DNA of 64,000 nucleotides from Eretmocerus hayati (lineage: Eukaryota > Arthropoda > Insecta > Hymenoptera > Aphelinidae). Shown here in pieces: positions 18,901-29,880 of the stretch. The stretch spans positions 76,278,186 through 76,342,185 of the forward strand of contig CM056743.1 in assembly GCA_029851415.1 (NCBI GenBank), given 5' to 3'. Numbering within the stretch: the first letter of the stretch is position 1; every line of letters begins with the position of its first letter. The notes below the pieces were generated by a model. That model saw only the letters and a program-made list of their open reading frames with translations, made no database searches and was not told where the DNA came from. Both the position numbers and the translations under genes were made by a program.

Positions 18901-21200
18901 GGGTGTACTTACTTTTGCTGGAACTGCTTGACTGCCATCCTCTGATTTCCCCATGATGTGTGTGATTGAAGGGATGCGTAGAGATTGGTGCTGCTTGAGT
19001 CTTGTACACTACCCGCAGCTCCCTACTCCACTGACGCTGCTCCGCTGTTGTATCCCGTTCGAGTGCCTGGGCTTCGATGTGCTCGCTAAGAGAGCACGCG
19101 AGGAACTGACGGCGCGAGAGCAAACGTGCGTTAGAGGCGCGTTTCCCCCTCCGCTCCTCTTCGCATGTGTAACTTGCTTCTCCTGGCACACGTGTGTTCG
19201 CGTGCGGAGTGTATGCACGACTGCGGCAGGCAAGGGCACGCGCGAACCGATAGACTCTCCTCTCTCTCCTCCGGTAGCGTGACTACATATGCCGCAAGTT
19301 GAGAGTTACAAAAAAATTTTCAGGAAAAATTCGATGGAAAAATCATTTTTAATATTTTCATCTTCCTAAAATCGCGCAAGAAATATAATTTTTTTTTCTG
19401 TAAATTCTTGAAGAAAAATCCATTTCTTCATCTTGATCTTCCCAAAGTCGCGCAAAAAATATAATTTTTTCGGCAAATTCTTGATGGAGAATCAATTTTT
19501 TTATTTCCATCCTCTCGAAATCGCGCGCGCAAGAGAGTTTTTTTTTTTAATCTCCGATAGTAAATCCATTTTTTTTATTTTCATCCACTCGAAATTGCGC
19601 AAAAATTTAATTTTCGATCTTTAGAAATTTTCGTGATAAATTCATCTTATTCCTTTTCATCTCCCCAAAATCACGCATGAGTTGAATTTCTATTTTTCCT
19701 AGCTTGGTACTTCTAGAATGATATGAATATCTGTAATTGTACTGATCTAATTTCCGTTCATAGACTTCACGGACTGATTGAATTGTGTATCATTCATATC
19801 TTCAAAGATTACGACTTAATCACTATTTCGGATTTCAAAAATGCTTCTACTCGAATGATTAGTATTCTCAACGCGCACTATTGGGTGTACTTACTTTTGC
19901 TAGAACTGCTTGACTGCCATCTTCTGATTTCACCATGATGTGTGTGATTGAAGGGATGCGTAGAGATTGGTGCTGCTTGAGTCTTGTACACCACCCGCAG
20001 CTCCCCACTCCACTGACGCTGCTCCGCTGTTGTATCCCGTTCGAGTGCCTGGGCTTCGATGTGCTCGCTAAGAGAGCACGCGAAGAACTGACGGCGCGAG
20101 AGCAAACGTGCGTCAGAGGCGCGTTTCCCCCTCCGCTCCTCTTCGCAGGTGTAACTTGCTTCTCCTGGCACACGTGTGTTCGCGCGCGGAATGTATGCAC
20201 GACTGCGGCAGGCAAGGGCACGCGCGAACCGATAGACTCTCCTCTCTCTCCTCCGGTAGCGTGACTACATATGCCGCAAGTTGAGAGTTACAAAAAAATT
20301 TTCAGGAAAAATTCGATGGAAAAATCATTTTTAATATTTTCATCTTCCTAAAATCGCGCAAGAAATATAATTTTTTTTTCTGTAAATTTTTGAAGAAAAA
20401 TCCATTTCTTCATCTTGATCTTCCCAAAGTCGCGCAAAAAATATAATTTTTTCGGCAAATTCTTGATGGAGAATCAATTTTTTTATTTCCATCCTCTCGA
20501 AATCGCGCGCGCAAGAGAGTTTTTTTTTTCAATCTTCGATAGAAAATCCATTTTTTTTATTTTCATCCACTCGAAATTGCGCAAAAATTTAATTTTCGAT
20601 CTTTAGAAATTTTCGTGATAAATTCATCTTATTCCTTTTCATCTCCCCAAAATCACGCATGAGTTGAATTTCTATTTTTCCTAGCTTGGTACTTCTAGAA
20701 TGATATGAATATCTGTAATTGTACTGATCTAATTTCCGTTCATAGACTTCACGGACTGATTGAATTGTGTATCATTCATATCTTCAAAGATTACGACTTA
20801 ATCACTATTTCGGATTTCAAAAATGCTTCTACTCGAATGATTAGTATTCTCAACGCGCACTATTGGGTGTACTTACTTTTGCCATAATTCCTCGGCTGCC
20901 ATCTTCTGATTTCACTATGATGTGTTCGATTAAATGGATGGGTAGAGATTGGTGCTGCTTGAACCTTGTATAGCACCCGCAGCTCTCCACTCCACTGCCG
21001 CTGCTCTGCTGTTATATTCCGTGCGAGTGCCTGGGCATCGATGTGCTCGCTAGGAGAGCACGCGAGGAACTGACGGCGCGAGAGCAAACGTGTGTCGAAG
21101 GCACTTTCCCCCTCCGCTCCCCTTTGCATGTGTAACTTGCTCCTCCTGGCACACGTGTGTTCGCGGGTCGAGTGTATGCACGACTACGGCAGGCATTCCA
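15938..21200 (-). repeat. 982-bp tandem repeat, about 5.4 copies
   Basis: Equivalent splice-donor sites occur at 15962, 16944, 17926, 18907, 19889 and 20871, giving steps of 982, 982, 981, 982 and 982 bp. The inner copies are very similar; the first and last are most diverged, as expected at array edges. Each unit has a GC-rich part of about 340 bp and an AT-rich part of about 640 bp. The AT-rich part itself holds about five subrepeats of roughly 70 bp around an ATTTTCATC-CGCGCAA motif. The 97-117-aa frames recurring in each unit follow from the repeat and disagree between copies by frame, so I do not call them proteins. Confidence 0.95.
16944..17300 (-). other. Promoter/first-exon-like module repeated in each 982-bp unit (representative copy)
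   Basis: Read on the minus strand, a GC-rich leader (GGAGAGAGAGGAGAG, then CGCGCGAACACACGTGTGCC and a TCAGT) runs to an ATG in good context (CATCATGG, 16991-16989). That opens MVKSEDGSQAVLAK and ends exactly at GTAAGT (16949-16944). The equivalent in the first copy is MKSKDGSQAIIAR before GTGAGT; the last copy has lost the ATG. A 5' UTR, a short coding start and a consensus donor repeated six times look like a duplicated first exon. I do not recognise the downstream gene, and no matching acceptor exon is evident to the left. Sequence near 40290-40600 has a similar layout. Confidence 0.45.
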
Positions 21201-21972
21201 ACAAATTCATTTCCAACAAATTGTCATTTTATATTAGCCCTATAACAATCCTTCCTTGTTTATCTTATACAACATGACCATATGAAAGTGAGTTTCCGAG
21301 GAAATTCTAAGACTCCACTGATTCATTAAGTTTTACTGACCCGAAAGGAACAAAAATCGAAGTTCGGCTCATGAACTGAAAAATCGCATATCTTTTGTAT
21401 AGATAAGTTTTAGACAAAACAAACTAATACGTATCTCGTTATTTTGACCCTAGAATCATCAATTTCAGATCAGGGAAGATCCATCGTATCGACCTTTTTG
21501 GCTGCCCCATCTAAACTGGATCGAGTAACTAATATTTAGGAACTTATTTTGGAAACAGAAGAACATGTTCTGATAGTTGGAACCCATGAAAATAAATTTC
21601 TGTGGCGAGGGGGATTTTTTGAAGAATTTTTCATCGGTAATTACGCTTCTCTTCTGAATCTCGTTTAACTTACGCCTTTCTTTGAAAAATTACGGTCTTC
21701 TAAATTGAATCAATCAGACTCACGCTTCTTCAGAATTTAGACATGGTGGGTTGAGCTATTCTTCCATATCTTTATAAGGTGATCGGAGGAATTCTGAGGG
21801 CGTAGTTGCGTTTACGTTCGTTCGAATTTTTTTTTTTTGTAGTTAACTCGGTACACGTTCTGTGATTGCATTAGTGTGTTACTTCTAGAAAACTAATTTT
21901 ATTCGATTTGCAAGCATTTCCAGGAGCCAATACGCCTATCTGAACCATTTACAAGCCGAGCAGCGCGAGGCA
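21201..21972. other. No gene recognised
   Basis: AT-rich sequence between the 982-bp array and gene B. Frames are short and unremarkable. A pyrimidine-rich acceptor-like TTTCCAG lies at 21917-21923, just before the small open frame below. Confidence 0.5.
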
Positions 21973-22119
21973 ATGACGCTAGTAGATATTAATCTAGGGC
22001 CAGATACATGGATCCTTGGTCGAAAATTGATGGATAGGTTGATAGTCCACGTTCTTTTTCACGATTCGTCACCACTTTATGGACAGGTTGTTGGTGTTGA
22101 ATTCATGCATCCGAGTTAG
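21973..22119 (+). other. 48-codon open frame, possible exon upstream of gene B
   Basis: It starts at ATG 21973, and the frame is open from the TTTCCAG acceptor at 21923. It reads MTLVDINLGPDTWILGRKL and ends at TAG 22117-22119. The DxNL...LGxxL pattern faintly recalls the C-terminal DFDLN...LGTLL of gene B. It may be a relic of a third family member or chance; no splice donor links it to gene B. Confidence 0.2.
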
Positions 22120-22229
22120 CAATTGGATCGCGTGAATCTGTTGTCAGCAATTTCGGTGCAAAGGCAGCTCTTGAGTCAGCTTATAGGACTTTATTTCATG
22201 TCTCTATGAACGGGTAACATTCATTCCTG

Positions 22230-22234
22230 TCAGT
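22230..22234 (+). promoter_or_regulatory. TCAGT initiator of gene B
   Basis: TGTCAGTGCAGTGTCG is conserved with the equivalent sequence in front of gene A. Predicted start A22232, giving an 80-nt leader. No TATA box at the expected place. Confidence 0.55.
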
Positions 22235-22311
22235 GCAGTGTCGTGAACATCATGTGTCTGAAGTCTGAATTATTCCCTGCTCGCGAGCTATTTGTAAATT
22301 TTGATCTCGTC

Positions 22312-23022
22312 ATGGATGATAAGAACCATTTTCGTAGACGCGTGCCTCGAGTTCGATCTTCCCGATACCGTTGGGTTAATGCAAATGCAACCCAGTGGGC
22401 TGTATAAATTTATGCTACTGATTCGGTTATAACTGATGAAGAAAACTTAAAAAATTCTTAGTCTGGGAGATGGGCTGCTGTTAGGCGTTATCGGCGTGTG
22501 GCAAGAGGATGTCGGGTTCGTGGGGAGGTACCACTACCTTTCCTGATCAGAGGCCCGCGGCGTCCGTGTGTGAGGGTTTGTGTGAGTGTAAAATTATATT
22601 TCCTATCATTGATCGTAAATCTTTATTGAAGCGTAAAACGGGTTCACGGAAAAAGTTAAAATTAATTTTAGTTCCATCAATGGGCCGTGACAAGAGCCTT
22701 AAGGAGGGCTGACCGTCTCCGAAACGATTCCTTCTGGCAAGGAATATTACCACAATTTCACTACTCGGGATGGGGTCAAATGCCCCCTCCATCAGACATG
22801 GATTCAGATGACTTTTTTGGGTTGCGACGTTTATTCTTTTCTGAAGATAGATATATTCAAGGTCATGACAGAATTTTGCATATCGAGATATTTAGCGAAT
22901 TCATGTATATTGTAAGTAGGGGTATACGAATCAATTTCTCTCCTCCCTTAGTATATGGGGATTTTGATCTCAATAACGTCTTGAGGCCAGGTGTTCTCGG
23001 AACTTTGCTCGAAGAGTGGTGA
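22312..23022 (+). CDS. Gene B: three-exon paralogue of gene A
   Basis: Exon 1 22312-22380 ends YRWVN at GCAAAT (a GC donor; an alternative GT donor at 22402 adds seven in-frame codons). Exon 2 is 22462-22581 (120 nt, ends VRVC before GTGAGT). Exon 3 is 22672-23022, after TTTTAG. Introns of 81 and 90 nt and both phases match gene A. The product is about 179 aa. Exon 3 shows FHQWAVTRALRRADRLRN, QGIL, GLRRLFF and DFDLNN, all aligned with gene A, but has an eight-residue longer QMPPPSDMDSDD segment. All three exons are open, so the coding frame appears intact. No signal peptide, membrane segment or known domain was recognised. It runs tail-to-tail with the env relic, about 100 bp apart. Confidence 0.65.
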
Positions 23023-23031
23023 TAATGTGAA

Positions 23032-23037
23032 AATAAA
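23032..23037 (+). terminator. Polyadenylation signal AATAAA after gene B
   Basis: AATAAA lies 10 nt beyond the stop of gene B, in the short gap before the convergent env relic. Confidence 0.55.
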
Positions 23038-23123
23038 TCCTTTAGATAAGCATCTTCCTTGATTATTTCTTTATGGTGAGAAAATCCAATGAGTCATCAA
23101 CATGGTCATTTAATAGCTAGTGT

Positions 23124-25248
23124 TCATGGGTAGTCTACTCCTTGTACGGGTAATGGGACTGGTTCTATGGCTCGGATAGTCGGGGTATATGTGAAAGAAT
23201 ATTCCTGATGTGCGTCGTTATGCCTTGGAGGGGCTTGCTGTCTGGTAAAAATGGGTATTAGTGTTTGAGCGGGCTCTAGGTCTCGTGTTGTCGTAGCTGA
23301 TGGTACTTTCGTCCTTGTCACCTGTTGGTCTCGTTTACCGTTTGCAATTTGTGAATTTACCTCAACATCGGTCCCAGCAATGACGCTGTTTTTGTTTCGT
23401 CTCAGTTTTCTAATTTCGAGCCATATTTCTATTTTCCTGATAAGAATACAGAGAATCACCGCAAAGGTAATTGTTGTGAAGAAAGAGAGTCCTAAGTTGA
23501 TGTGCATTGTTTCCGTAACTCTCTTACGACTAGCAATATCTTGACATTGTTTTTCTATTTCATTTAGTGCAATTGAGTTTCCGCTAGATAGCCAACCGTC
23601 GATATTTCCCGAAAATTCGTGATTGTCATCTTCTATTGCTAATTGTAAGTCTCGGGAGATTATCTTAGTGATATCCAGGTCAATGTCTGGCTCATAAGTG
23701 ATTGTATAGTTAAAGTTCATTTCATTTATCCCTTGAAGGGTGCAATTATCTGCATGGGCTGTACATTGTCCGTTAATCGATAATATACCCGTACCATTAA
23801 GCACGAGTTCGTCAACCGTCTCCTCTGTACAAATTAATCTTATTCTGGTTGTGGCCGATGTGGAAAATAGCCATTGTTTAGTGGATTGAAGCTGCAATAA
23901 GTATGGTGTTTTGGCTGGAGTGAGTACATAGTTACAGTCCTTGGGACGACTTATTGTTTGTTTAGCTAGCAATTGAAATTCGCACGAATCCTCAGTGTGG
24001 CTTTCCCGGATAGGTTCGATAACATCGCATAATTTTGTAAAGGCAGTTCTGTAATTGATGTTCATCAAAGAATATATATGATCGGAAATTTATTGAAACA
24101 AAAATATTTGAGTGTCTAGGCCCAATGGAAACGAAAGATTTACGATTTTTCAGAGAGTGTGCGGGGATTGGTAGATTATGGATACGATAATGTGTAAATT
24201 TATTCACGTCTGCTAATGGAAATGTCAGAACAGTGAGGATCTTCTGATTGATCACATGGACGTATGACTTTGGAACTGAGAAGAGGTATTCGGGTGTGAT
24301 TGCACCTTCTTCCCACGGTAGTGTATGGCTAGATTTATAGTCATTTATGTCATTCAGTATAGTTTGTAATTTGTCATGGCTAAGCAGGAGCGGATGTAAG
24401 TGACCTCTCGCTGTCGTTTCAATGGCGGTTATCAGAGTTTTATAAGAGGAAATGGAATGTCCCAAAGCCATTTCGAATTCGGTTGCCCAAATTTCTATTT
24501 TTTCTCGCAATGATATCGTGTCTAATGTGTTTGACGACGAACCTAGTTCTTTTGACAACTTATTATGTAACCTTTCTACTTCTTTTCTTTGTGAATTTAT
24601 CAACTTGTGAATATCATCTAATTCAGATTTCAAAATATAAGTTCTTTCTGCGGCTAATAAAGATATGTTCTGGTTTCTGTCGTAAAGGTCATTCACTTGT
24701 TTCGTTATGAGTTCACGGTCGTCTGCGTCCATTGTACCAAACAATTTCCTGTTAACCCAGCCAACTATTTCTAAGGGTGCTCCTCTCTTTTTGAAATTCT
24801 AACCGCTGGCAATATTTGGCTGTGGAATTGATGGCGAGGAAGAAAATTGCGTCAAGTCTTTTCGTAAAAGGTCGAGGCTATGCATCATTGCATCTATTTT
24901 GGTTCGGGGGATCAGATTGTCACAGTCTGTGAATTTCTGAGCACATCTTTGTCTAATGGACATTAACTGCTTTTCTCTCGAATAATCTCTATCTATTAGC
25001 TCACTACAATCTATCGTTACTGATATTCTCCAATTTGATCTAATTATTCTACCTTCACCGACGTACTCATAGTAAATCCCAGGGTTTTTAGTGATAGGTA
25101 TTATGTTATACGTTACATTTACATCGCTTAATGCGAGCCTAAAGCTAAGGGTGAGTATCCAAGAGAGGACCAAGAATACCATTTGGCGGATGTTATAGCA
25201 CGCACCTGCAACAGTCAAGGGTGGATGTCGCCTGTTAGCAATAAGCAC
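23124..25248 (-). pseudogene. F-type envelope (Baculo_F-like) gene relic
   Basis: Three frames make up the gene. 24799-25248: N-terminal part with a hydrophobic signal-like stretch (MVFLVLSWILTLSF). 23992-24744: opens with FGTMDADD, a hallmark of this family, and a heptad-rich helical region. 23124-24068: C-terminal part with a membrane segment at about residues 189-210 and a long cytoplasmic tail. A basic KKR site, the expected cleavage position, lies between the first two. The first two are in the same frame, separated by an in-frame stop at 24799-24801; the third needs a frameshift near 24000-24068. Known members mediate membrane fusion; this copy cannot make a full protein. Confidence 0.85.
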
Positions 25249-26492
25249 GTTTTATCTTATCTACATGTTTCAGAAACCTCTTTCCGTTGGAAGACTCTAG
25301 CAAAACATTGTTGTTTCTCTGAATTCCTATGATTTTGAACTTTCCATTGAAAAATTTATCAAGCTTGCCCTTTCTAGGTTCATTCAAAACGTAAACTTCC
25401 ATTCCAATTTACAAATCTTTTGGCTTTGCTTTCTTGTCGTATTCAATTTTCGTATTTTTTTTCGATGTCATCAAATTTTTTCTAGTAATCTGTCTAATGT
25501 TCTTTCAAACTCTTATGAGGTTGCATAGATAGGAGTTGTATGTTTCTAACTCAAATTCGTCTGGGTATTTGTCTACTGTACGGGCTTTACGTCCGTAGAT
25601 AATTTCAAAAGGGCTAAAACCTGTCGAATTGTGTACTGAGGAATTATACTCAAACATAACGAAGGGTACGATGGTGTCCCAGTCCTGCTTGTCCCTAGAT
25701 TTTGTACGTATGTAACTACCTAGCATTGCATGACTGCGTTCTAAGAATGCATTTCCTTGAGGATGATAGCTAGTGGTAGTTATCAATTTCATACAAAAGA
25801 TTTTAGCCAATTCTTCTAGTAATCTATTTTTGAAATTAGTGCCTCTGTCACTTAGGATCACTCTTGGTACTCCGAAGTTAGCTATAAGGTGACGGGCTAA
25901 TGCGTCAGCGATAGTCACAGCACGAATATCGGGTATAGGTACTGCTAGACAAAATTTCGATAATTGACATTGCATTGTTAAAATATGTCTGTTATTCGAA
26001 GGGGTGACAGGTAAAGGTCCCACTGTATCGATAGCAATTTTTGAAAATACTCCTAAGGGCGTGTCCGATATAACCATTGGTACTTTTGTCCGTATTCCTA
26101 TCAACTTTTGTTCTTGGCAGACCGTACACTTGCTGATGAATTCCTCAACGTCTCTTCTCATGCCCTTCCAAAAATATCTCTCTCGAATCCTTCTATACGT
26201 CTTCCATACTCCTCTATGTCCTCCAAATGAACTCGAATGAAGATCTTCTATGTTCGAACTAGTCTTTTCTGCGGAGGGGACCGTGCATGTGCCATAACAG
26301 AAAGTTATTTTCAACGGAAAATCTCGGAATTCTTTCAAGAACGCATCTCTTATTGTTGATTTTGGAAGGTTATCGGTAATTTCACCTAGCCTACCAAGCC
26401 GGAATGATTCTATGTTCGATTTTTGTATTATTTTGGAGAGGTTTTCCAGACATAATTTGAAATTTGATCTAACGCACTCGATAACGTAAACT
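25249..26492 (-). pseudogene. Ty3/gypsy integrase (5'-truncated, C-terminus broken)
   Basis: The main frame (25505-26338, open upstream to about 26492) has the zinc finger H34/H41/C71/C74 (GGHRGVWKTYRR ... CTVC) and core residues D104 (AIDTVGP), D164 (LSDRGTNF) and E200 (NAFLERSH), counted from the TTG codon at 26338. So the catalytic triad is intact, although the NGxxER glycine region is altered. The conserved tail block (NEPRKGKLDKFF, then H-D-K near the end) continues in other frames down to about 25250, after a stop and a frame change. In the family this enzyme inserts cDNA; without RT this copy is inert. Confidence 0.88.
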
Positions 26493-27290
26493 CACATCTC
26501 AGGAGTAGTATACACACATAACACCCGCCAATACAAATCTCGAATGAACCCATCATTCCCCGTTCCTATTTTTCTCCTACTTTGAGAACCAGTCAGAGAT
26601 AATTCGAAAGTTTTCCAGACAAAATTTACAACAGGACTCCTTTATGCCACTTTCAATGAGAAATTAATTCATTAATTAATTAATAGATTAATTGATTAAC
26701 TGGAACATTGACTTTGATTACTGTATTCAAAATTCCATTCAACGACTCTACACATTCGTCAACACTCTCATGACCCATAACCATGCTCCAATCAATTTCA
26801 TCCAACACACTACAAATTTTGGTGGAGTCTGCTGACCTATAATCAAATTGAACACTGCTTTCACTGAGAAACAAACACGATTCAGGAACCACAATCTCAC
26901 CTAGGAGAGCTTCATGATGAGAGTCACAGAATGGGACTAATAAGTCTTGGTCTCCCAGGACCTTGAAAGTTCCAGAGCTGCAGAGTAGAAGATCCATCGA
27001 ATATCCTCCATCAGGATGGGGTGGGAACATTTGTTCCATGCCAACGTTGCTGAACAGCTGGGTGATGCATTCTGCTTTCTGTTGTCGTTCCTCACTTGTT
27101 GGATCAATTGGAATGGTCCTCAGTGGACCATTTTCCCACTTGGTGGAGGGCAGGCTGAAATCGCCACTTATGTTAAGGTCGTGGTTTGGAAACTTTGACA
27201 TAGTATCATCTATACAGTTCAATACTGCCTGATACACAGCCACGGTTGACGCTGGAGGAATGTATACGGTGCCAATGATGAATTTGACCA
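26493..27290 (-). pseudogene. Non-LTR retrotransposon endonuclease fragment
   Basis: The minus-strand frame (from about 27290 to 26680) reads IIGTVYIPPAS, then DLNISGDFSLPSTKW and DSHHEALLGE. These are the PP, GDFN and terminal histidine motifs of APE-type endonucleases in LINE-like elements (CR1/Jockey class). GDFN is GDFS here, so one active-site residue is altered. The N-terminal third of the endonuclease and the whole RT are missing. The frame ends at 26680 in an ATTAATTAATT-rich tract. 26493-26680 holds no gene. Confidence 0.8.
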
Positions 27291-27760
27291 GTTCACCAGT
27301 TCACACCAGTTGACATAAACCAGTTCATAATTTGAGAAATTTTCATAACATTGAGGGATTAAATATTTACGTTCAGGAAGGATTTCGGCATCGTATAAAG
27401 CATCCCAAATGACTTTTCTGAACGAATCCAATATCATTTGATCAATGCAATAGTGAGGGGAGAATTGAATCGATCGATTGTGATGGTCTCTGATTCGCAA
27501 TCATCGAGAGCAACTATTAGAAATTTATCCATCAGAAAAGCTCTTTGCCTTTATATTATTCTTGAGTATTGACGTCGGAGGATTTGAATTTCCGAGGAGT
27601 CTTTGATTCGATGAAATGACTTCAATTGATCATTATTATTCGCGATAGTCCATGACTATATCGTCGAGGTTGATTCCAAATATCTATTCATCATCCTCGT
27701 CTTATGTTTATGACGTGGAATTGAGTTGAAACTGGGGAGTGTTCCATGTTCAGAGTGGGA
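27291..27760. other. No gene; probable body of a dispersed-repeat copy
   Basis: AT-rich sequence leading directly into the structured repeat core. The frame at 27219-27500 is an overlap of unrelated repeat pieces. Confidence 0.45.
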
Positions 27761-27990
27761 ATGTAACTCTCCATCACAGAGGTTGAAGGAGACATGATCA
27801 GACGAGACTGACCCGTCGGTTTGGTTTACCAGTGTCGGGACTAAAGAGGCGCTCAGATCAGAGGAAATCCAGGAACATGCCTTCGAAGAGTGGCGTTAGT
27901 GTTGTGTTGTTGTTTCACATTAGCTGGGCAACAGGGATTCACACTCTGTCGCACTCGGGAATGAGAAACCCAACTCGCATATGACCTAAG
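27761..27990 (+). repeat. Dispersed structured repeat, copy 4 (diverged)
   Basis: Core GAAGGAGACATGATCAGACG, then CTGACCCGTCGGTTTGG, GGCGCTCAGATCAGAGG and GTGGCGTTAGTGTTGTG, and a GGGCAACAGGGA downstream block. It shares the CTGACCCGTCGGTTTG variant with copy 5 and defines a second subfamily. Confidence 0.85.
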
Positions 27991-29880
27991 GTATCATATG
28001 GGCGAATCTCAGGATCCGGGCGACTTTGTGATTACGAACTATTTTACGTCTTAGGAGACATGGTTTCCAACAAGTGAGGCCTTCCACTGGAAATTTCCGA
28101 AAATTCACTCGTCCTCAACTTTTTCGAATGCTTCTGAGGTCCATATTTTGCTTTGGACCAAGGATATAAAATACTCTGTGCGAGAAAACTCGATTTTGTT
28201 TTCTCAAAGAGAAAGCCTTGTGATGGTGCGGAGTTTTTCGCTAAAAACTTATTCGTTCCCTTCAATTTTCACCGTTCCATATTTCTTTGCGGCCAATGAG
28301 AGTCATTTGGTCCTATTTCACTCGACGAGATCTATCGATTAGTACCCCCATACATTACCCCAAACATATTCAACATCCGCTACAAATTATTTCAAACTGC
28401 CATATGCATATGTCCGTATGTGTGTTAGTGTGTTCGTTGTCTTTTGCTTACCATACAACCATTCCTGTTCCCTTTGTCCGATCTCCATGAAATTTTGAAG
28501 GTTCATTTTAAATTAACTCATGATCATCGCCACCGAATCTGAGCCTTATTGACTGATTAGTTGGACTTCCACATAAATTATTCCGCCAATAATTCAACAT
28601 GGGTTTTTTTCAATGTTGGTCCAAACATCATATCATCAACTTCCCTCCATTTAAAGAATCTAGAGTCTCTCTCCGTATCATCTAATGCCATTTTCGAGCG
28701 ATTGGTTGATACGGAATTTTCATTTACCCCCCTATTTTCCGAATGTCGATTTTTCTATTTACCTTTTCTATGGCATCCGAAAACTCTTTGGCATTTCCAC
28801 CGATCGTCTTGAAATTTTGAGGGGCTATTGAGCATAAGTGAACGATGAGCCCAGTCCATTTTGAGCTCGTTTCGTGGATTAGTTTGTCACCTTCAATCAT
28901 TTTTATGAGAAAAAATGCAATTTTTCCTTTCAATTTTATTACATCCCTCGCCATAAATCCTCAACCATCCAGTCAATAACCACAAAAATTCAACAACTTC
29001 TTCCTCTTACTTCATCAAACATCTCCGTGCATTTCAAGCATCATACTCAGTCCAATGCTTATCCTACTCATCCTATATTTAACATCTCATTTTTCATATT
29101 GATTCCGAAACAAGATATTATCAAAAATTTTCCCAAATATAGATCTAGCAAATGTATCTCTATCATTTATCATCACCTCTTTTCAAGCGATTGGTTGATA
29201 CTGAATTTTCATTCACCCCCCCTAATTCCCAAATATCGATTTTCCTATTTACCTCTCCTATAATATGGTACTAGCGATACTGCCTTGCTCGCTAACGCTC
29301 GCTCGGCTTCACTTTATTTGGTAAAATCAATAGTTTTGCGACATAAAATTGATTTCTATTATGTTCTGCAACTATTAAAACTATCAGTTGATAAATAACT
29401 TTTGACTATGATAATAATGAAAGTTCCGAGTTATCTTTAAGAATTTTTCGATATTATGAAGATACTCTTTTTAGTAGTTTTTTGACTAAAATTTCTAGTT
29501 GTTCTTCAGTTAAGGTGGCTGCAGTACTTTTTAATAAAACGTTCGTTTTAAGCGCAAATGGGCATGAACTATACTTAATTCTAACATCAGACATATTACA
29601 CCATTTGCGAATATATGGAGTCAACCACTAAAATCGTGAGCAAATTGACTTCAAAAATTGTTCTTGACTTACACGTAACCTTATGGGTCAGATGCGTTAA
29701 GATGAGCTCACGCGGTAACTATTCGTATGATTCTTGTTTTGACTAAGGAAACGGATCCTTAGCCGTTTCCTAAAAATTGATACCAGGAAAATCATGGGTG
29801 AATCATTATAATTTCTAAAAAATGAGAGTGAAAGTAAAAAAGTAGCGTTGCAGCCAATGCTTGCGATGTGAGTAAGTATA
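27991..29880. other. No gene; contains a small dispersed repeat
   Basis: About 1.9 kb without a credible gene. Positions 28779-28862 (around CCGATCGTCTTGAAATTTTG) match 36212-36295. Two related CATTTACCCCCC / CATTCACCCCCC blocks followed by TCGATTTT(T/C)CTATTTACC lie near 28720 and 29212. Near 29270 a GCTCGCTAACGCTCGCTCGG run follows. Confidence 0.6.

Larger units (their letters stand above)
23124..26492 (-). mobile_element. Truncated Ty3/gypsy (errantivirus-like) retrotransposon: integrase and env only
   Basis: On the minus strand an integrase (HHCC zinc finger plus DDE core) is followed by an F-type envelope gene, the layout of env-carrying insect Ty3/gypsy elements. Gag, protease, RT and RNase H are missing: the integrase frame is cut at about 26492 and sequence beyond is unrelated. 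No LTR follows env; instead gene B ends 100 bp away on the opposite strand. The element is defective. Confidence 0.9.

Noticed and set aside
15938..20264. 97-117-aa proteins encoded on both strands of each 982-bp unit
   Set aside because: Plus- and minus-strand frames overlap fully, and copies disagree in frame through indels. The first-exon reading with a splice donor fits better.
22381..22401. Calling gene B a pseudogene because of its GC donor
   Set aside because: GC donors exist, and a GT donor 21 bases downstream is in frame; both give an open message.
26338..26492. RNase H domain upstream of the gypsy integrase
   Set aside because: The open frame continues about 50 codons but shows no RNase H motif and then ends in a stop; treated as the linker before a truncation.
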